In this document: one piece after another, positions 46,725 to 55,657 of the stretch
Position numbering within the stretch: position 1 is the first letter of the stretch
Layout: the number at the start of each line of letters is the position of its first letter
NCBI GenBank assembly: GCA_947500775.1
Contig: CANMTD010000005.1
Coordinates: 62,001-126,000, forward strand
Reading direction: 5' to 3'
Source: an uncultured Paracoccaceae bacterium
GTDB lineage: Bacteria; Pseudomonadota; Alphaproteobacteria; Rhodobacterales; Rhodobacteraceae
Length of the DNA: 64,000 nucleotides
Made by a program: the position numbers and the translations under genes
The notes under the pieces: generated by a model
Told to the model about the DNA's origin: nothing
Database searches by the model: none
Seen by the model: the letters and a program-made list of their open reading frames with translations, nothing else

Positions 46725-47196
46725 TCAGAACAGGAAATCCGAACTGCCAAGATCGCTCAGCAGGGTATCTTCCAACGTGATGCTGTGCCCACCGTCGCTG
46801 ATGACCACATCATTGCCCGACTGCGCCATGTGGTTGGCGGTCAGATCGGCATAGCTCGTGATCGCAGTGACCCCGGACAGATCAAGCCGTTCGTTCGACT
46901 TGGCCCAGTCAAAATCGGTGATCACGTCATTCCCGAACCCGTTCTTGAAGACAAATGTATCGTTGCCATTGCCGCCGGTCATCGTGTCATTGCCCGACCC
47001 GCCGTTAATCAGATCATTGGCGCTGCCCGCCAGAATCGTGTCATTGCCCGCCGATCCGAACAGGCGATCCCGCCCGATCCCGCCGATCAGCGTGTCATTG
47101 CCACCCTGACCCACCAGACGGTCGGCGCCATCGCCGCCCTCCAGGTGGTCTCTGGCGCCACCGCCAAACAGCGTGTCCTTACCGGCCCCGCCCAGC
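46725..47196 (-). repeat. Duplicated RTX/secretion-signal module (copy 2)
   Basis: Counterpart of 44433-44904; the pair spans the last ~157 codons of both proteins. Similarity stops a few bases beyond the stop codon, as expected of a module duplication or gene conversion. Confidence 0.85.
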
Positions 47197-48287
47197 AACG
47201 TATCCTGACCCGAACCGCCGTCGCCGTAATCGTCGCCAGCACCCAGATCCAGAATATCGAACCCACCCATACCATAGGCGCGATCATCCCCGTCACCGGT
47301 TTCGATGGTGTTGCGCAACCCGTTGCCGGTGACCGTATCGTTACCGCCCCCGGTCACCGCATTTTCGATGTCGGTGCCGCGCGCAATGGCCAGATTTCCG
47401 ATCTTGCCGTTGAAATCCGATATCGCCTCGGCGGCCAGATCGATCCGCTGATGAGACGACGACGATCCCAGATCGATGGTGTCCACCCCGCCGTTGTCAT
47501 AGATCGTCAAAGCCACCGTTCCCGACAGGTCCAGATTGCCGTCGTCGGTGGCATTGTCGCCATAGGTGGTATCGCCGGTCCGCACAGTGGTGGGCGTGCC
47601 ATAGAGGTCCTGAATGGCAATGATATCGGCCAGCATCGGCGTGACCGCGATCGCATAGCTGGCGTCCACCGCCGGGTTTTCCGACTGGCTGAAATAGGAC
47701 ATGAGGCTGACCTGCCAGCTATCGTTGGCATAATGCGCATCACTCGCATAATTGCCCGATCCGTTGTAGTTCCCGCCGTGCCCCAGACCCAGCGCATGGC
47801 CGATCTCATGCAGATAGGTCTGATAGGAATAGCTGGTCATGCTTGTGCCATAGGACTGCAACCATGCGGTCGAAACATTCACCTCGGAAAACAGGATCGT
47901 ATGGCCGGAATAGGTTGATCCGCCAAAAGCGCCGGATTCATTGTCGTTAAAGGTGATGTCCGCGCTTGACGATGTGGACACGAAATTGATGCCGGTGACG
48001 TCGCTCCAGGCCTGCAACGCGGCCTTGGCCAGGTTTTTGCCGTCAAGGGTCAGGCCACTGAAATTATAGGTCAGCGTATCACCGGGGCTCACATCGAACG
48101 CACGCCAGGACCCGCCTTTGCTTTCCCAATACCCATCCGTCAGCTGACCCGCGACCTGATCCAGACTGTAGGTCGGCAGCGACGCGCTGCTGGTGCTTGT
48201 GCCGGTGGCGGCGGCATCAGCGAGATCCAGACCGGCATAGTCGCAATTGGTGCTTTGGGGTCTCAGTTGCGAACAGATCGTGCACAT
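46725..48287 (-). CDS. Serralysin-type metalloprotease (peptidase M10) with RTX C terminus
   Basis: A 520-residue secreted zinc protease. It begins MCTICSQ without a Sec signal, carries the metzincin zinc motif HEIGHALGLGHGG near residue 165 and the Met-turn LMSYFS (Met near 195), followed by the serralysin C-terminal domain and RTX repeats. The C-terminal LLSDLGSSDFLF is the type I signal. Serralysins degrade proteins outside the cell. The N-terminal about 20 residues may be a removable pro-segment. Confidence 0.92.
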   Translation of the reverse strand: MCTICSQLRPQSTNCDYAGLDLADAAATGTSTSSASLPTYSLDQVAGQLTDGYWESKGGSWRAFDVSPGDTLTYNFSGLTLDGKNLAKAALQAWSDVTGINFVSTSSSADITFNDNESGAFGGSTYSGHTILFSEVNVSTAWLQSYGTSMTSYSYQTYLHEIGHALGLGHGGNYNGSGNYASDAHYANDSWQVSLMSYFSQSENPAVDASYAIAVTPMLADIIAIQDLYGTPTTVRTGDTTYGDNATDDGNLDLSGTVALTIYDNGGVDTIDLGSSSSHQRIDLAAEAISDFNGKIGNLAIARGTDIENAVTGGGNDTVTGNGLRNTIETGDGDDRAYGMGGFDILDLGAGDDYGDGGSGQDTLLGGAGKDTLFGGGARDHLEGGDGADRLVGQGGNDTLIGGIGRDRLFGSAGNDTILAGSANDLINGGSGNDTMTGGNGNDTFVFKNGFGNDVITDFDWAKSNERLDLSGVTAITSYADLTANHMAQSGNDVVISDGGHSITLEDTLLSDLGSSDFLF

Positions 48288-48303
48288 TCAGGTTTCTTTC
48301 TGA

Positions 48304-48720
48304 TCAAAGGGGCAGGTCGCTGGCCTTGGCCAACGCCTGAACAAGGGTGTCAAATGTATCGGGGCCGACGGTCCGGTCCACGACCGAGACACCGATCACC
48401 GGCCCCTGGGTCCGGTCATCGGCCCGATGCCACCAGATCAGGCGGCCTTCAAGAATCGTTTCGGTTTGCAGGGTCAGCTTGAACGTGACGTTCAGCCCAT
48501 CGGTGGGCGGGGTCATCTGCGGTGTAATCACCTCAACCGTGGTGCCATAGCGATCGGTCAAAGCCGTGGCCAGGGTGGCGCAGGCCCGGGCCTGAAGATC
48601 GGGGCACATCAGGGTGGTATCTGTCGCCTGGGCCTGTCCGGCGCAGATATGCAGCGCGACAACTGAAATCGCGCGCACCATGCTTTTCGGCATCGGTATG
48701 TTTGGCCCTAAGTGCATCAT
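48304..48720 (-). CDS. Small secreted protein preceding the M10 protease
   Basis: A 138-residue protein starting at ATG 48720 (GGGAG upstream) or the next ATG, with an N-terminal hydrophobic segment and AQA before TDTT suggesting a Sec signal, and a mature part with two early Cys (MCPDLQARAC) that could form a disulfide. It lies 16 bp before the protease gene on the same strand, so the two may be co-transcribed. A role as a protease inhibitor or chaperone is suggested by position only. Confidence 0.65.
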   Translation of the reverse strand: MMHLGPNIPMPKSMVRAISVVALHICAGQAQATDTTLMCPDLQARACATLATALTDRYGTTVEVITPQMTPPTDGLNVTFKLTLQTETILEGRLIWWHRADDRTQGPVIGVSVVDRTVGPDTFDTLVQALAKASDLPL

Positions 48721-49046
48721 CTGCTCCCGATTTCCGGAAAATCCCTGAAAAACACGTTAAGAAAATGGCAGGATGGCGGCTTGATCTGGTCATCCGGCAT
48801 ATGCCTCAACGCTGTGTCTTTCGCTGCGATTCATCTGTCGGGGCCGGGTAACACAGCCGATGCAAAATGACAGCGGACGGGACAAAGCAGTGACCGGCCC
48901 AGCGAAAACACGCCTTTTTCGGCTTGACCCGCTTTCGGTTTTTCGCCGATGGTTTTGCGGTGACGCCACGTTCATGCCCCTTGCCGGGCTGTCAGGCGCT
49001 GTCAGTTGATTGTTCATCCATTTGATCGAACTCAGAAAGACGCCCC
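48721..49046. other. Non-coding gap with no recognised element
   Basis: This 326-bp divergent gap must hold promoters for both flanking genes, but I find no convincing -35/-10 pair, hairpin or long dyad. Only short direct repeats are seen (CTGTCAG twice within 20 bp near 48990; GCCCCTTGCCG at about 48976 and 49041). No tRNA or ORF of note. Confidence 0.5.
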
Positions 49047-50108
49047 TTGCCGCATCTGACCTGCCATCTTCACGTTGGAATGCACAAAACCGGCACCACG
49101 TCGTTTCAGATGACAGCCAAACACACCGGTCTTGGTGCATTGCAGTATCTGCCACTGACCGCCAAAAATCACGCGCTGGAATTCGCCACGCTGTTCGAGG
49201 ATGACCCCGGCACCTTCCGGGGCCACCAGATTGCCCGGCGCACCCCCGAAGATCTCAGTCTGATGCGCACGCGGTTCGCACAGGAAATCGGCCAGATCAT
49301 GGACGGGTTCAGCCAGACCGACAGCTGCAAGGGTGTCATCATGTCGGCCGAACGCATGTCGATGCCTGCACCCCGGGTGACCGCGGCCACCATGCACCGG
49401 CTGAAAGATTATTTTTCCCGCTGGTGCCACGATTTCCGCGTCTATGGCTATGTCCGCGCCCCGCACTCTTTTCTGACCAGCCAATACCAGCAATTGCTAA
49501 AGCAAGGTTCCAAGAGCAGCCTGAAACTGGATTGCGTCTGGCCAAAATACCGCGCCCGGTTTGAAAAATTTGACACGGTTTTCGGGCGGGATGCGGTTTC
49601 GCTGCGCAAATATGACAAAAGCACCCTGGCGGATGGCGATGTGGTGGTGGATCTGGCGGCGCAGATGGGCATCCATTTCGACCCAACAGATATCCGGCGG
49701 GTCAACGAAGGACTCAGCCTGGAGGCAACCGCACTGTTGTTCGCCATTCAGCGGGGCGGACCGGCGACCGGCGCCAACCCGGACGTCAGCAAATTGGTCA
49801 AACGGTTGTCTGACCGGCTGCGCCCGGTGGGACAGCACAGGTTCACGCTGGATCAAACCCTGACCGCGCCCCTGATCGCGGAACACAAGGATGACATCGC
49901 GTGGATGGAACACAGGTTGGACAAACCGATGACCGAGCCGCCGCAGACCGATGCAATTGCCATTGCCACCGAAACCGAGCTGCTGGACCATGCCGCCGCC
50001 GCACGCCCCTTGCTGGCCGCAACGGATCACACCGCCCTTGCCCGGCGCGCAGACCTGCCGCTGGCCAAATTACTGGAATGGGTGGACGACGGATTGCGCG
50101 CGCCCTGA
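49047..50108 (+). CDS. Sulfotransferase-like protein
   Basis: A 353-residue protein with LHVGMHKTGTTSFQMTAK at the N terminus, a P-loop-like PAPS-binding motif of sulfotransferases, and DFRVYGYVRAPHSFLTSQYQQLL, the probable 3'-phosphate region with Arg and Ser. The frame starts at TTG 49047; ATG 49080 would cut the conserved strand, so TTG is favoured. The C-terminal half (after residue 220) is unrecognised and helical. Activity not proved. Confidence 0.72.
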   Translation: MPHLTCHLHVGMHKTGTTSFQMTAKHTGLGALQYLPLTAKNHALEFATLFEDDPGTFRGHQIARRTPEDLSLMRTRFAQEIGQIMDGFSQTDSCKGVIMSAERMSMPAPRVTAATMHRLKDYFSRWCHDFRVYGYVRAPHSFLTSQYQQLLKQGSKSSLKLDCVWPKYRARFEKFDTVFGRDAVSLRKYDKSTLADGDVVVDLAAQMGIHFDPTDIRRVNEGLSLEATALLFAIQRGGPATGANPDVSKLVKRLSDRLRPVGQHRFTLDQTLTAPLIAEHKDDIAWMEHRLDKPMTEPPQTDAIAIATETELLDHAAAARPLLAATDHTALARRADLPLAKLLEWVDDGLRAP

Positions 50109-50112
50109 CCGC

Positions 50113-51144
50113 TTAGCGATCCAGCGTGTCCAGTTGCTTGCGTAACTGAATCACCTGTTCCTGCAACGAAAACACCATCGACAGCGCCAGTTGCAGCATT
50201 TCCCAATCGCTTGGAACCGGCGCCGCCACAGCCGGGTCCTTGGTCGAAAACTCAGGTTGCCCCCTGCCGGTCAGCACCGCATTGACCCGGGCCAGATCCG
50301 CCTCTGCCCCATCCAGAACCTGCGCCAGATCCGCGTCCGACGGGAACAGCGCCGCAGGATCGGGCAGATTTGGCAAGGGGCCGCTGTTCAGCCGCGCATG
50401 ATGCATGATCCGGTTGAAACGTTCCGGCAAAATCGGCGCCTCGGACCGGGAATTATACGTGGCCCAGGCCGCCAGAATTGATGCTTTCGGGGTTTCATAG
50501 TGCCGATCCCCCGCGATTTCGGGCAGACCCGTGCGCCCCATGAAATCGCTGACCACGTCGTCCAGAACGTCGTAATTCACCGGCTCGAACGCATCGTCGA
50601 ACCGTTCGGCCCAGAATTCGACGATATCGCCATAGCGGACCGGATGATCGACGATCCATTGCGAAAACGGCTGCACCGGCCCGTCATAGGGTTTGTGGCG
50701 AATGCCCCATTGGCTGTACGAACTGCGCGCCAACCGGTCGTGACGGCGCAGGTAACAGATGATGCGCAGATCGACGCCTTCGCGGCGCAAACGCATCAGG
50801 GCCTCGGACACGCCAACCCGGCGGGCAAAGATCGCCTCGTGGCTCCAGATCGCGGTGTGAACACCGGCAGTACCCAGACGCTCCAGCTCTTCGCGCAGCA
50901 CCGCGTACACCTGATCGGCGACCTGATCATCCTCCATCTGATGAAACAGCCGATGTGCGGCCTGCGGCACCTGCCAGTCCATCGGCCGGGCGGTTTCGCA
51001 CTGTTCCAGCATGATCCCCAGATAGGCCGCGCCCGCCGCGCGCACCGCGTCGCGATGCCCAGCCAAGGTCCGCTGAATCGCGGTCGATCCGGTTTTGCCC
51101 TGCCCGATATGCACGATCAGCTTTGGCAATACAGGCCCTGTCAT
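50113..51144 (-). CDS. Sulfotransferase-like protein with C-terminal coiled coil
   Basis: A 343-residue protein with PKLIVHIGQGKTGSTAIQRTLAGHR, a third PSB-like loop, and IICYLRRHDRLARSSYSQW in the 3'-phosphate position. The C-terminal 30 residues (ALSMVFSLQEQVIQLRKQLDTL) look like a coiled coil and may give oligomers. ATG 51144 overlaps the stop of the upstream glycosyltransferase, so it is in one transcript with the glycosyltransferases. Confidence 0.75.
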   Translation of the reverse strand: MTGPVLPKLIVHIGQGKTGSTAIQRTLAGHRDAVRAAGAAYLGIMLEQCETARPMDWQVPQAAHRLFHQMEDDQVADQVYAVLREELERLGTAGVHTAIWSHEAIFARRVGVSEALMRLRREGVDLRIICYLRRHDRLARSSYSQWGIRHKPYDGPVQPFSQWIVDHPVRYGDIVEFWAERFDDAFEPVNYDVLDDVVSDFMGRTGLPEIAGDRHYETPKASILAAWATYNSRSEAPILPERFNRIMHHARLNSGPLPNLPDPAALFPSDADLAQVLDGAEADLARVNAVLTGRGQPEFSTKDPAVAAPVPSDWEMLQLALSMVFSLQEQVIQLRKQLDTLDR

Positions 51145-52406
51145 GCCGCCCGACCTTTCAGCCCGTCGATCAGACCCAGATGGGCCTGCGTACACTCTGC
51201 AATGCTGATTGGCGGCGACAGGGCGCCGGCCAGCCGGTCCCATGTCTCGGGCTCATCCGCCAGCCGCAGCATGGTTTCCGCCCAAAGCCGCCCATTGCCA
51301 CGCGGCAGGGTGATGCCGGTCACGCCGTCCTGCACCTTTTCGGCCATGCCGCCGATGCCGCTGACGATCACCGGGCGCCCGTGGGCATAAGCCTCTTGAA
51401 TGACCATCGGCGAATTTTCATACCAGACCGAGGGCACGACAACCCAATCCACACCCGCCATCCGCGCGCCAAGCTCTTGCGGATCATAGGGGCCGACCCA
51501 ATGCACGGTCCCTTCGGCGATCAACGGATGCGCCAGTTCCGAAATCCGTTCGCGGAACGCCAAAGGTTGTCGTTCCAGATTGGCGCCATGCACCTCCAGC
51601 ACGATCCTGCGCCGGGCCTCGGGCGACATCATCGCCAGCCCGCTCAGCAGAACATCCAGACCTTTGGGCGCATTGATCTGCCCGAAAAACCCGAACCGGT
51701 TGCGCCCCTGCCCATCCGTCACCGGGCGGGGGGCGGGGGTTGCCACCTGGGGCTGGCCGTTTTCAACCACCGAAATCCGGTCCGGCGCGATCCCCCATTC
51801 AATATAGCGGTCGCGCAGAAAGGCCGAGGGCGACACGAAGTGATCCACATGATCGAAATAGCGATCGAACCGATGCTTGCGCAGCCACAGGTCTTCGGCG
51901 GTCTTGTCGGGCACACAGCCGACATGATCGGCATAATGACCGCTGGCGCAGAGCGTATGATCGTCCTGCCTCAGCATCATGCCCCGGTTGGGACAGATCG
52001 CCATATAGTCATGCAAGGTCAGCACCGTGCGGATCGCCGGATCGATGGTTTTCAGAACCTTCAGGTATTCCAGCCCCAGCATGAAATAGTGATGGCTGTG
52101 CACCACGGTCGGGCGCAGATTGCGGATCAGCTCGGCGAAAAACCCGGTGACCTCGGTCCGGTTGGCGGCCTTCATCAAGAAAAACGACGACAGCGACTGT
52201 TCCCACAGGTATTCGCCCGGGCGATGGGTCTGTATCCGGCCCAGCGCGCCGCGCCCGTTGTCCGTGCAGGCCAGAAACCACGCCTGATCCACATCATCAG
52301 AGGCCTTGTAGCCGGAAAACAGGTTATAGGCCGAAATCTCGCCCCCGCCGCGGATGATTTCGGGGTGGCCGTGGGCCATGACCAATATCCGGTGTCCGTC
52401 GCTCAT
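51141..52406 (-). CDS. Family 4 (GT-B) glycosyltransferase
   Basis: A 421-residue protein: N-terminal MAHGHPEIIRGGGEISAYNLF (the GGAE-like site), HSHHYFMLGLEYLKVL, and the C-terminal GT4 signature WVVVPSVWYENSPMVIQEAYAHGRPVIVSGIGGMAEKV with the EX7E motif. Acts on an activated-sugar donor; target unknown. Overlaps the upstream GT by 4 nt. Confidence 0.9.
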   Translation of the reverse strand: MSDGHRILVMAHGHPEIIRGGGEISAYNLFSGYKASDDVDQAWFLACTDNGRGALGRIQTHRPGEYLWEQSLSSFFLMKAANRTEVTGFFAELIRNLRPTVVHSHHYFMLGLEYLKVLKTIDPAIRTVLTLHDYMAICPNRGMMLRQDDHTLCASGHYADHVGCVPDKTAEDLWLRKHRFDRYFDHVDHFVSPSAFLRDRYIEWGIAPDRISVVENGQPQVATPAPRPVTDGQGRNRFGFFGQINAPKGLDVLLSGLAMMSPEARRRIVLEVHGANLERQPLAFRERISELAHPLIAEGTVHWVGPYDPQELGARMAGVDWVVVPSVWYENSPMVIQEAYAHGRPVIVSGIGGMAEKVQDGVTGITLPRGNGRLWAETMLRLADEPETWDRLAGALSPPISIAECTQAHLGLIDGLKGRAA

Positions 52407-54214
52407 GCCGCACCCCCGTCTTGCGTGGTGTCAAACTGCGCCAGTGTCTTGGCCCAGCGCATGTTATAGCGCACCGCATTGAACAGCGTGACTTTACCGC
52501 GAAAATCGCCTTCGCCCGACAGCGCGAAAGATTGCCGTTCAAGGTGAATCAGAGACACATCTGGCAGATAGGCGCAGGACATGCCGTGTTCCTGCAACCG
52601 GAAACACAGGTCCGAATCCTCAAAATCTCCGATCAGGAACCCGGTGTCCCATCGGCCGACCTGTTCAAAATCGCCCCGGCGCATCGCGACACAGGCGCCG
52701 GTCACCAAAGGCAGCACGCGCAAGGCCTTGGCCGGGTCAAAAGCCGCATCCATCCCCATCAGCGGATGATGATTGGTCCACAGCCCCAGATGCGCATGCA
52801 AGCGCGGCACCATGCCGGCGTGTTGCAGGCTGCCGTCAGGAAACACCAGCCGGGGCGCCACCAACCCGATGTCGCGGCGGCTGTCCAGCACATCGCACAG
52901 CGCCTGCGCCCAGCCCGGTTCGATCGGAAAGACATCGCTGTTCATGAAAATCAGGTGACCCGCCCGAGCCACGCTGGCCCCCATGTTGCAGGCGGAGGAA
53001 AACCCCCGGTTCTGGCCCGCGCTGACAATCCGGAACGACGGGCCGCAAATCCGTTGCAGATGCGGGGCGCTGGTGCGCAACTGCCCCTCCAGCGTGGGGT
53101 CATCCAGCGCATAGATCAGCTCGACATCCTCGGCGAACGCCGGGTCGCGGGCGAATTCCAGCAACTGGTTTTCCACCATGTCCAGCCGCCCATAAAGCGG
53201 CACGATCACCGACACAGTCGGCGTTTTGGGTTGCGGGCCGACGGCGATATCCATCGATATGCCGTCACGCCCCCAAATCTCGGCCTCGCGGCGGCGCACC
53301 GCCCCCAGAAACGGCAGATCAACCGCCGCCACCCGGGCCGTAAATTCATGCATCGGGGTCGACACCGCGAACAACCGCTTTGCAACGGCCACCGCATTGG
53401 TCGACAGCGGATCAAGCCGCATGAACGGCAACACCGCGCGGCCTGAGGGTCCGCAGCCGCACAGCCGCAGGGATTCGGCCCCCGCCGACAGGCTCAGATG
53501 CCGCAGGAAACCGCTTTTGCCGGTGCCGTCGCCCAGATCGAATTCAGCCTCTTCGATATCGGGTCTGATCCAGCGGTAAGCCTTGTCCAGATCGTAAGCG
53601 CGACCTTGATCATCCTCCAGCCAGATCAGGGCGTCGGGCGCGTGGCATTCCCAGCCGCTGCAGGCACCGGTGCTTTGGGTGGCGATGGCCACGTCGATAT
53701 GGCCCTGCAACAGGCGCTGCGGGTGCGGGTCCTGTGGCATTTGCGCGATCATCAGGCTCCAGGGGTCCGATCCGACCGGCACCGATTTCAGAAACGCAAA
53801 CATCGCTGGCAACATATAGGCCCGCGCATGGTCTGGTATTTCCGGGTCGTAATTCAGCGCCAGATCGATGGCCCCGCCCGGCGTGATCAGACCGACCGAG
53901 ACCTCGTCGCCGTGACAGGGACCTGCGCACATCGAAAACCCGAACGGGCCTTTGCCGGTAAACCCCATGGTCCGGCGCACATCCGACCGTTCGACCCGCT
54001 GGGTCAGACAGGGGTGCTGTACGCTGTCCGAGCGCACCTCGAACGACAGCTCCTCACAGTCGGACCAACCGGTCAGAAACAACATCCCGCCAGCGCGGAT
54101 CGCGGCGTCGATTTTGAACTGGCTGGTTGTGCCATCGCGCGCGCCCACAATCGTGGCGGGCGCGTCCTGCGGGCTGCCGTGCTCGGAAAATCTGGGGTGT
54201 TCAGCACTGTCCAT
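52403..54214 (-). CDS. Large family 2 glycosyltransferase with N-terminal extra domain
   Basis: A 603-residue protein (from ATG 54214; a TTG at 54259 is possible). Residues 1-325 are beta-rich and unrecognised. From about 335 it is a GT2 domain: TVSVIVPLYGRLDMVENQLLEFARD, then DxD-like LIFMNSDVFPIEPGWAQAL, and the late motif GACVAMRRGDFEQVGRWDTGFLIGDFEDSDLCFRL. Such proteins occur in capsule and O-antigen clusters. A perfect 22-bp palindrome lies in front of the ATG. Confidence 0.84.
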   Translation of the reverse strand: MDSAEHPRFSEHGSPQDAPATIVGARDGTTSQFKIDAAIRAGGMLFLTGWSDCEELSFEVRSDSVQHPCLTQRVERSDVRRTMGFTGKGPFGFSMCAGPCHGDEVSVGLITPGGAIDLALNYDPEIPDHARAYMLPAMFAFLKSVPVGSDPWSLMIAQMPQDPHPQRLLQGHIDVAIATQSTGACSGWECHAPDALIWLEDDQGRAYDLDKAYRWIRPDIEEAEFDLGDGTGKSGFLRHLSLSAGAESLRLCGCGPSGRAVLPFMRLDPLSTNAVAVAKRLFAVSTPMHEFTARVAAVDLPFLGAVRRREAEIWGRDGISMDIAVGPQPKTPTVSVIVPLYGRLDMVENQLLEFARDPAFAEDVELIYALDDPTLEGQLRTSAPHLQRICGPSFRIVSAGQNRGFSSACNMGASVARAGHLIFMNSDVFPIEPGWAQALCDVLDSRRDIGLVAPRLVFPDGSLQHAGMVPRLHAHLGLWTNHHPLMGMDAAFDPAKALRVLPLVTGACVAMRRGDFEQVGRWDTGFLIGDFEDSDLCFRLQEHGMSCAYLPDVSLIHLERQSFALSGEGDFRGKVTLFNAVRYNMRWAKTLAQFDTTQDGGAA

Positions 54215-54240
54215 GCAACTGGCATAGTCCGAAGACCCTG

Positions 54241-54262
54241 TGTTTGAAAAGCTTTTCAAACA
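54241..54262. promoter_or_regulatory. Perfect 22-bp palindrome between PrsE-like gene and glycosyltransferase
   Basis: Each arm is TGTTTGAAAAG and its exact reverse complement CTTTTCAAACA with no spacer. It lies downstream of the HlyD/PrsE stop codon and upstream of the glycosyltransferase ATG. There is no T tract, so an operator or mRNA-processing role is as likely as termination. Confidence 0.5.
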
Positions 54263-54280
54263 TCCGCCGACCGGAATTTT

Positions 54281-55657
54281 TCATTCATTCTCGACCATTG
54301 CGGTTTCCATGCCACCCAGAACCGGGTCCAGAAGATAGGCGATGACGGTCTGTTCGCCGGTGGCAATCATCACCTGCGCCGGCATGCCGGGCACCACTTT
54401 GACATCCTGCATCGACGCCAGCTCTTCGGCGGGAATAGTGACGTTTACCTGGTAATAGCTTTCGCCCAGCGTCCGGTCGAACAGGGCATCCGCCGACACA
54501 TGGGTGACAATGCCGTGCACCGGCGGGGTCTTGCGATAGCTATAGGCGCTCAGCCGGACCCGGGCCGACCCGCCCATGATCACCTCGTCGATGTCCGACG
54601 GGCTGACCTTCGCCTCGACCACAAGCGCGCTGTTTTCCGGCACGATCTCCAGAATGCGTTCGCCCGGATCAATCACCGCACCTTCGGTATTCAGGTTCAG
54701 CCGCACGATCTGTCCCGCCCGGGGCGCGCGGATCACCAGCCGTTCACGGGTGTTGTTCATCGCCTCCAGCCGCTGTTGCAGATCATAGATCTGTTCCTTG
54801 ATCTGCTGGCGTTCATTGGCAATCGCCTGACGGCGGTCACGACGCACCTGCAGGATAAGCTGTTCCACCTCGGCCATCCGCTGATAGACCTCTTGCAGAT
54901 CGCTTTCCGCCAGACCGATATCGCCGATCAATCCCGCTTCGTCCTGTTGGCGTTCCACAAACCGATCCTTGCGCATCAGCCCCTGTTTGAACAGCTGGGT
55001 CATCCCGTCCAATTCTTCCTGAACCAATCCCAGCTGATTGCGCAGCGCCTGCAGGCGGTTTTCAGTGCCGACCTGTTGTTCTGTCATCTGCGCAATCCGT
55101 TCATGAAGGATTGCGACCTGACCGATATCGGTTTCCCGGTTAGAGCGAAACAGCTCGATCTGCGCGTCCACCACCTCTTGGAAACTCGGCACCGCCTGCA
55201 CCAGCGCGGCGATCTTGGGGGTGATGGTGATGTCATCGGCCTCGTCGAATTCGGCCTTCAGCCGCGCGTCCCGCGACAGCGCGCCGATCATCTGATTCAA
55301 CAGGATGCCGATCTGCGCCTTGACCCGCGTGTCGTCCAGCACGGCAATCACTTCGCCTTGGGTGACGTTCTCGCCTTCGCGCACGCGGATTTCCTTGACC
55401 AATCCACCTTCAAGATGCTGGACCACCTGCAATTTGCCATCGACCTCGAAGGTGCCACCGGCCACAACCGCGCTGTTGATATGCGCCAGCATCGCCCAGG
55501 ACCCCAGGCCGCCAAACAGACCCACGCCAACGACCAACATCCAGATCACCAGCGATCTGACATGCGTCGGCGGTGTGGACACATTCAATTGCATCGGCAT
55601 CCGGTCGGTAAAGGTAACATCCGTGGTGCGGCGCAGTGTAGGAAGCTGATCGGTCAT
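54281..55657 (-). CDS. prsE: Type I secretion membrane-fusion protein (HlyD/PrsE family)
   Basis: A 458-residue adaptor that links the inner-membrane ABC exporter to an outer-membrane channel. One N-terminal TM helix (VIWMLVVGVGLFGGLGSWAML), a lipoyl half (VVQHLEGGLVKEIRVREGENVTQGEVIAVLDDT), about 200 residues of coiled coil, and a second lipoyl/beta-barrel region ending in PGMPAQVMIATGEQTVIAYLLDPV. Overlaps the ATPase gene by 4 nt. No TolC-type gene is in the window. Confidence 0.92.
   Translation of the reverse strand: MTDQLPTLRRTTDVTFTDRMPMQLNVSTPPTHVRSLVIWMLVVGVGLFGGLGSWAMLAHINSAVVAGGTFEVDGKLQVVQHLEGGLVKEIRVREGENVTQGEVIAVLDDTRVKAQIGILLNQMIGALSRDARLKAEFDEADDITITPKIAALVQAVPSFQEVVDAQIELFRSNRETDIGQVAILHERIAQMTEQQVGTENRLQALRNQLGLVQEELDGMTQLFKQGLMRKDRFVERQQDEAGLIGDIGLAESDLQEVYQRMAEVEQLILQVRRDRRQAIANERQQIKEQIYDLQQRLEAMNNTRERLVIRAPRAGQIVRLNLNTEGAVIDPGERILEIVPENSALVVEAKVSPSDIDEVIMGGSARVRLSAYSYRKTPPVHGIVTHVSADALFDRTLGESYYQVNVTIPAEELASMQDVKVVPGMPAQVMIATGEQTVIAYLLDPVLGGMETAMVENE

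Noticed and set aside
46587-47918. 443-residue plus-strand frame antisense to the M10 protease
   Set aside because: It mirrors RTX repeats and shows no domain. The real gene has the HExxHxxGxxH motif.
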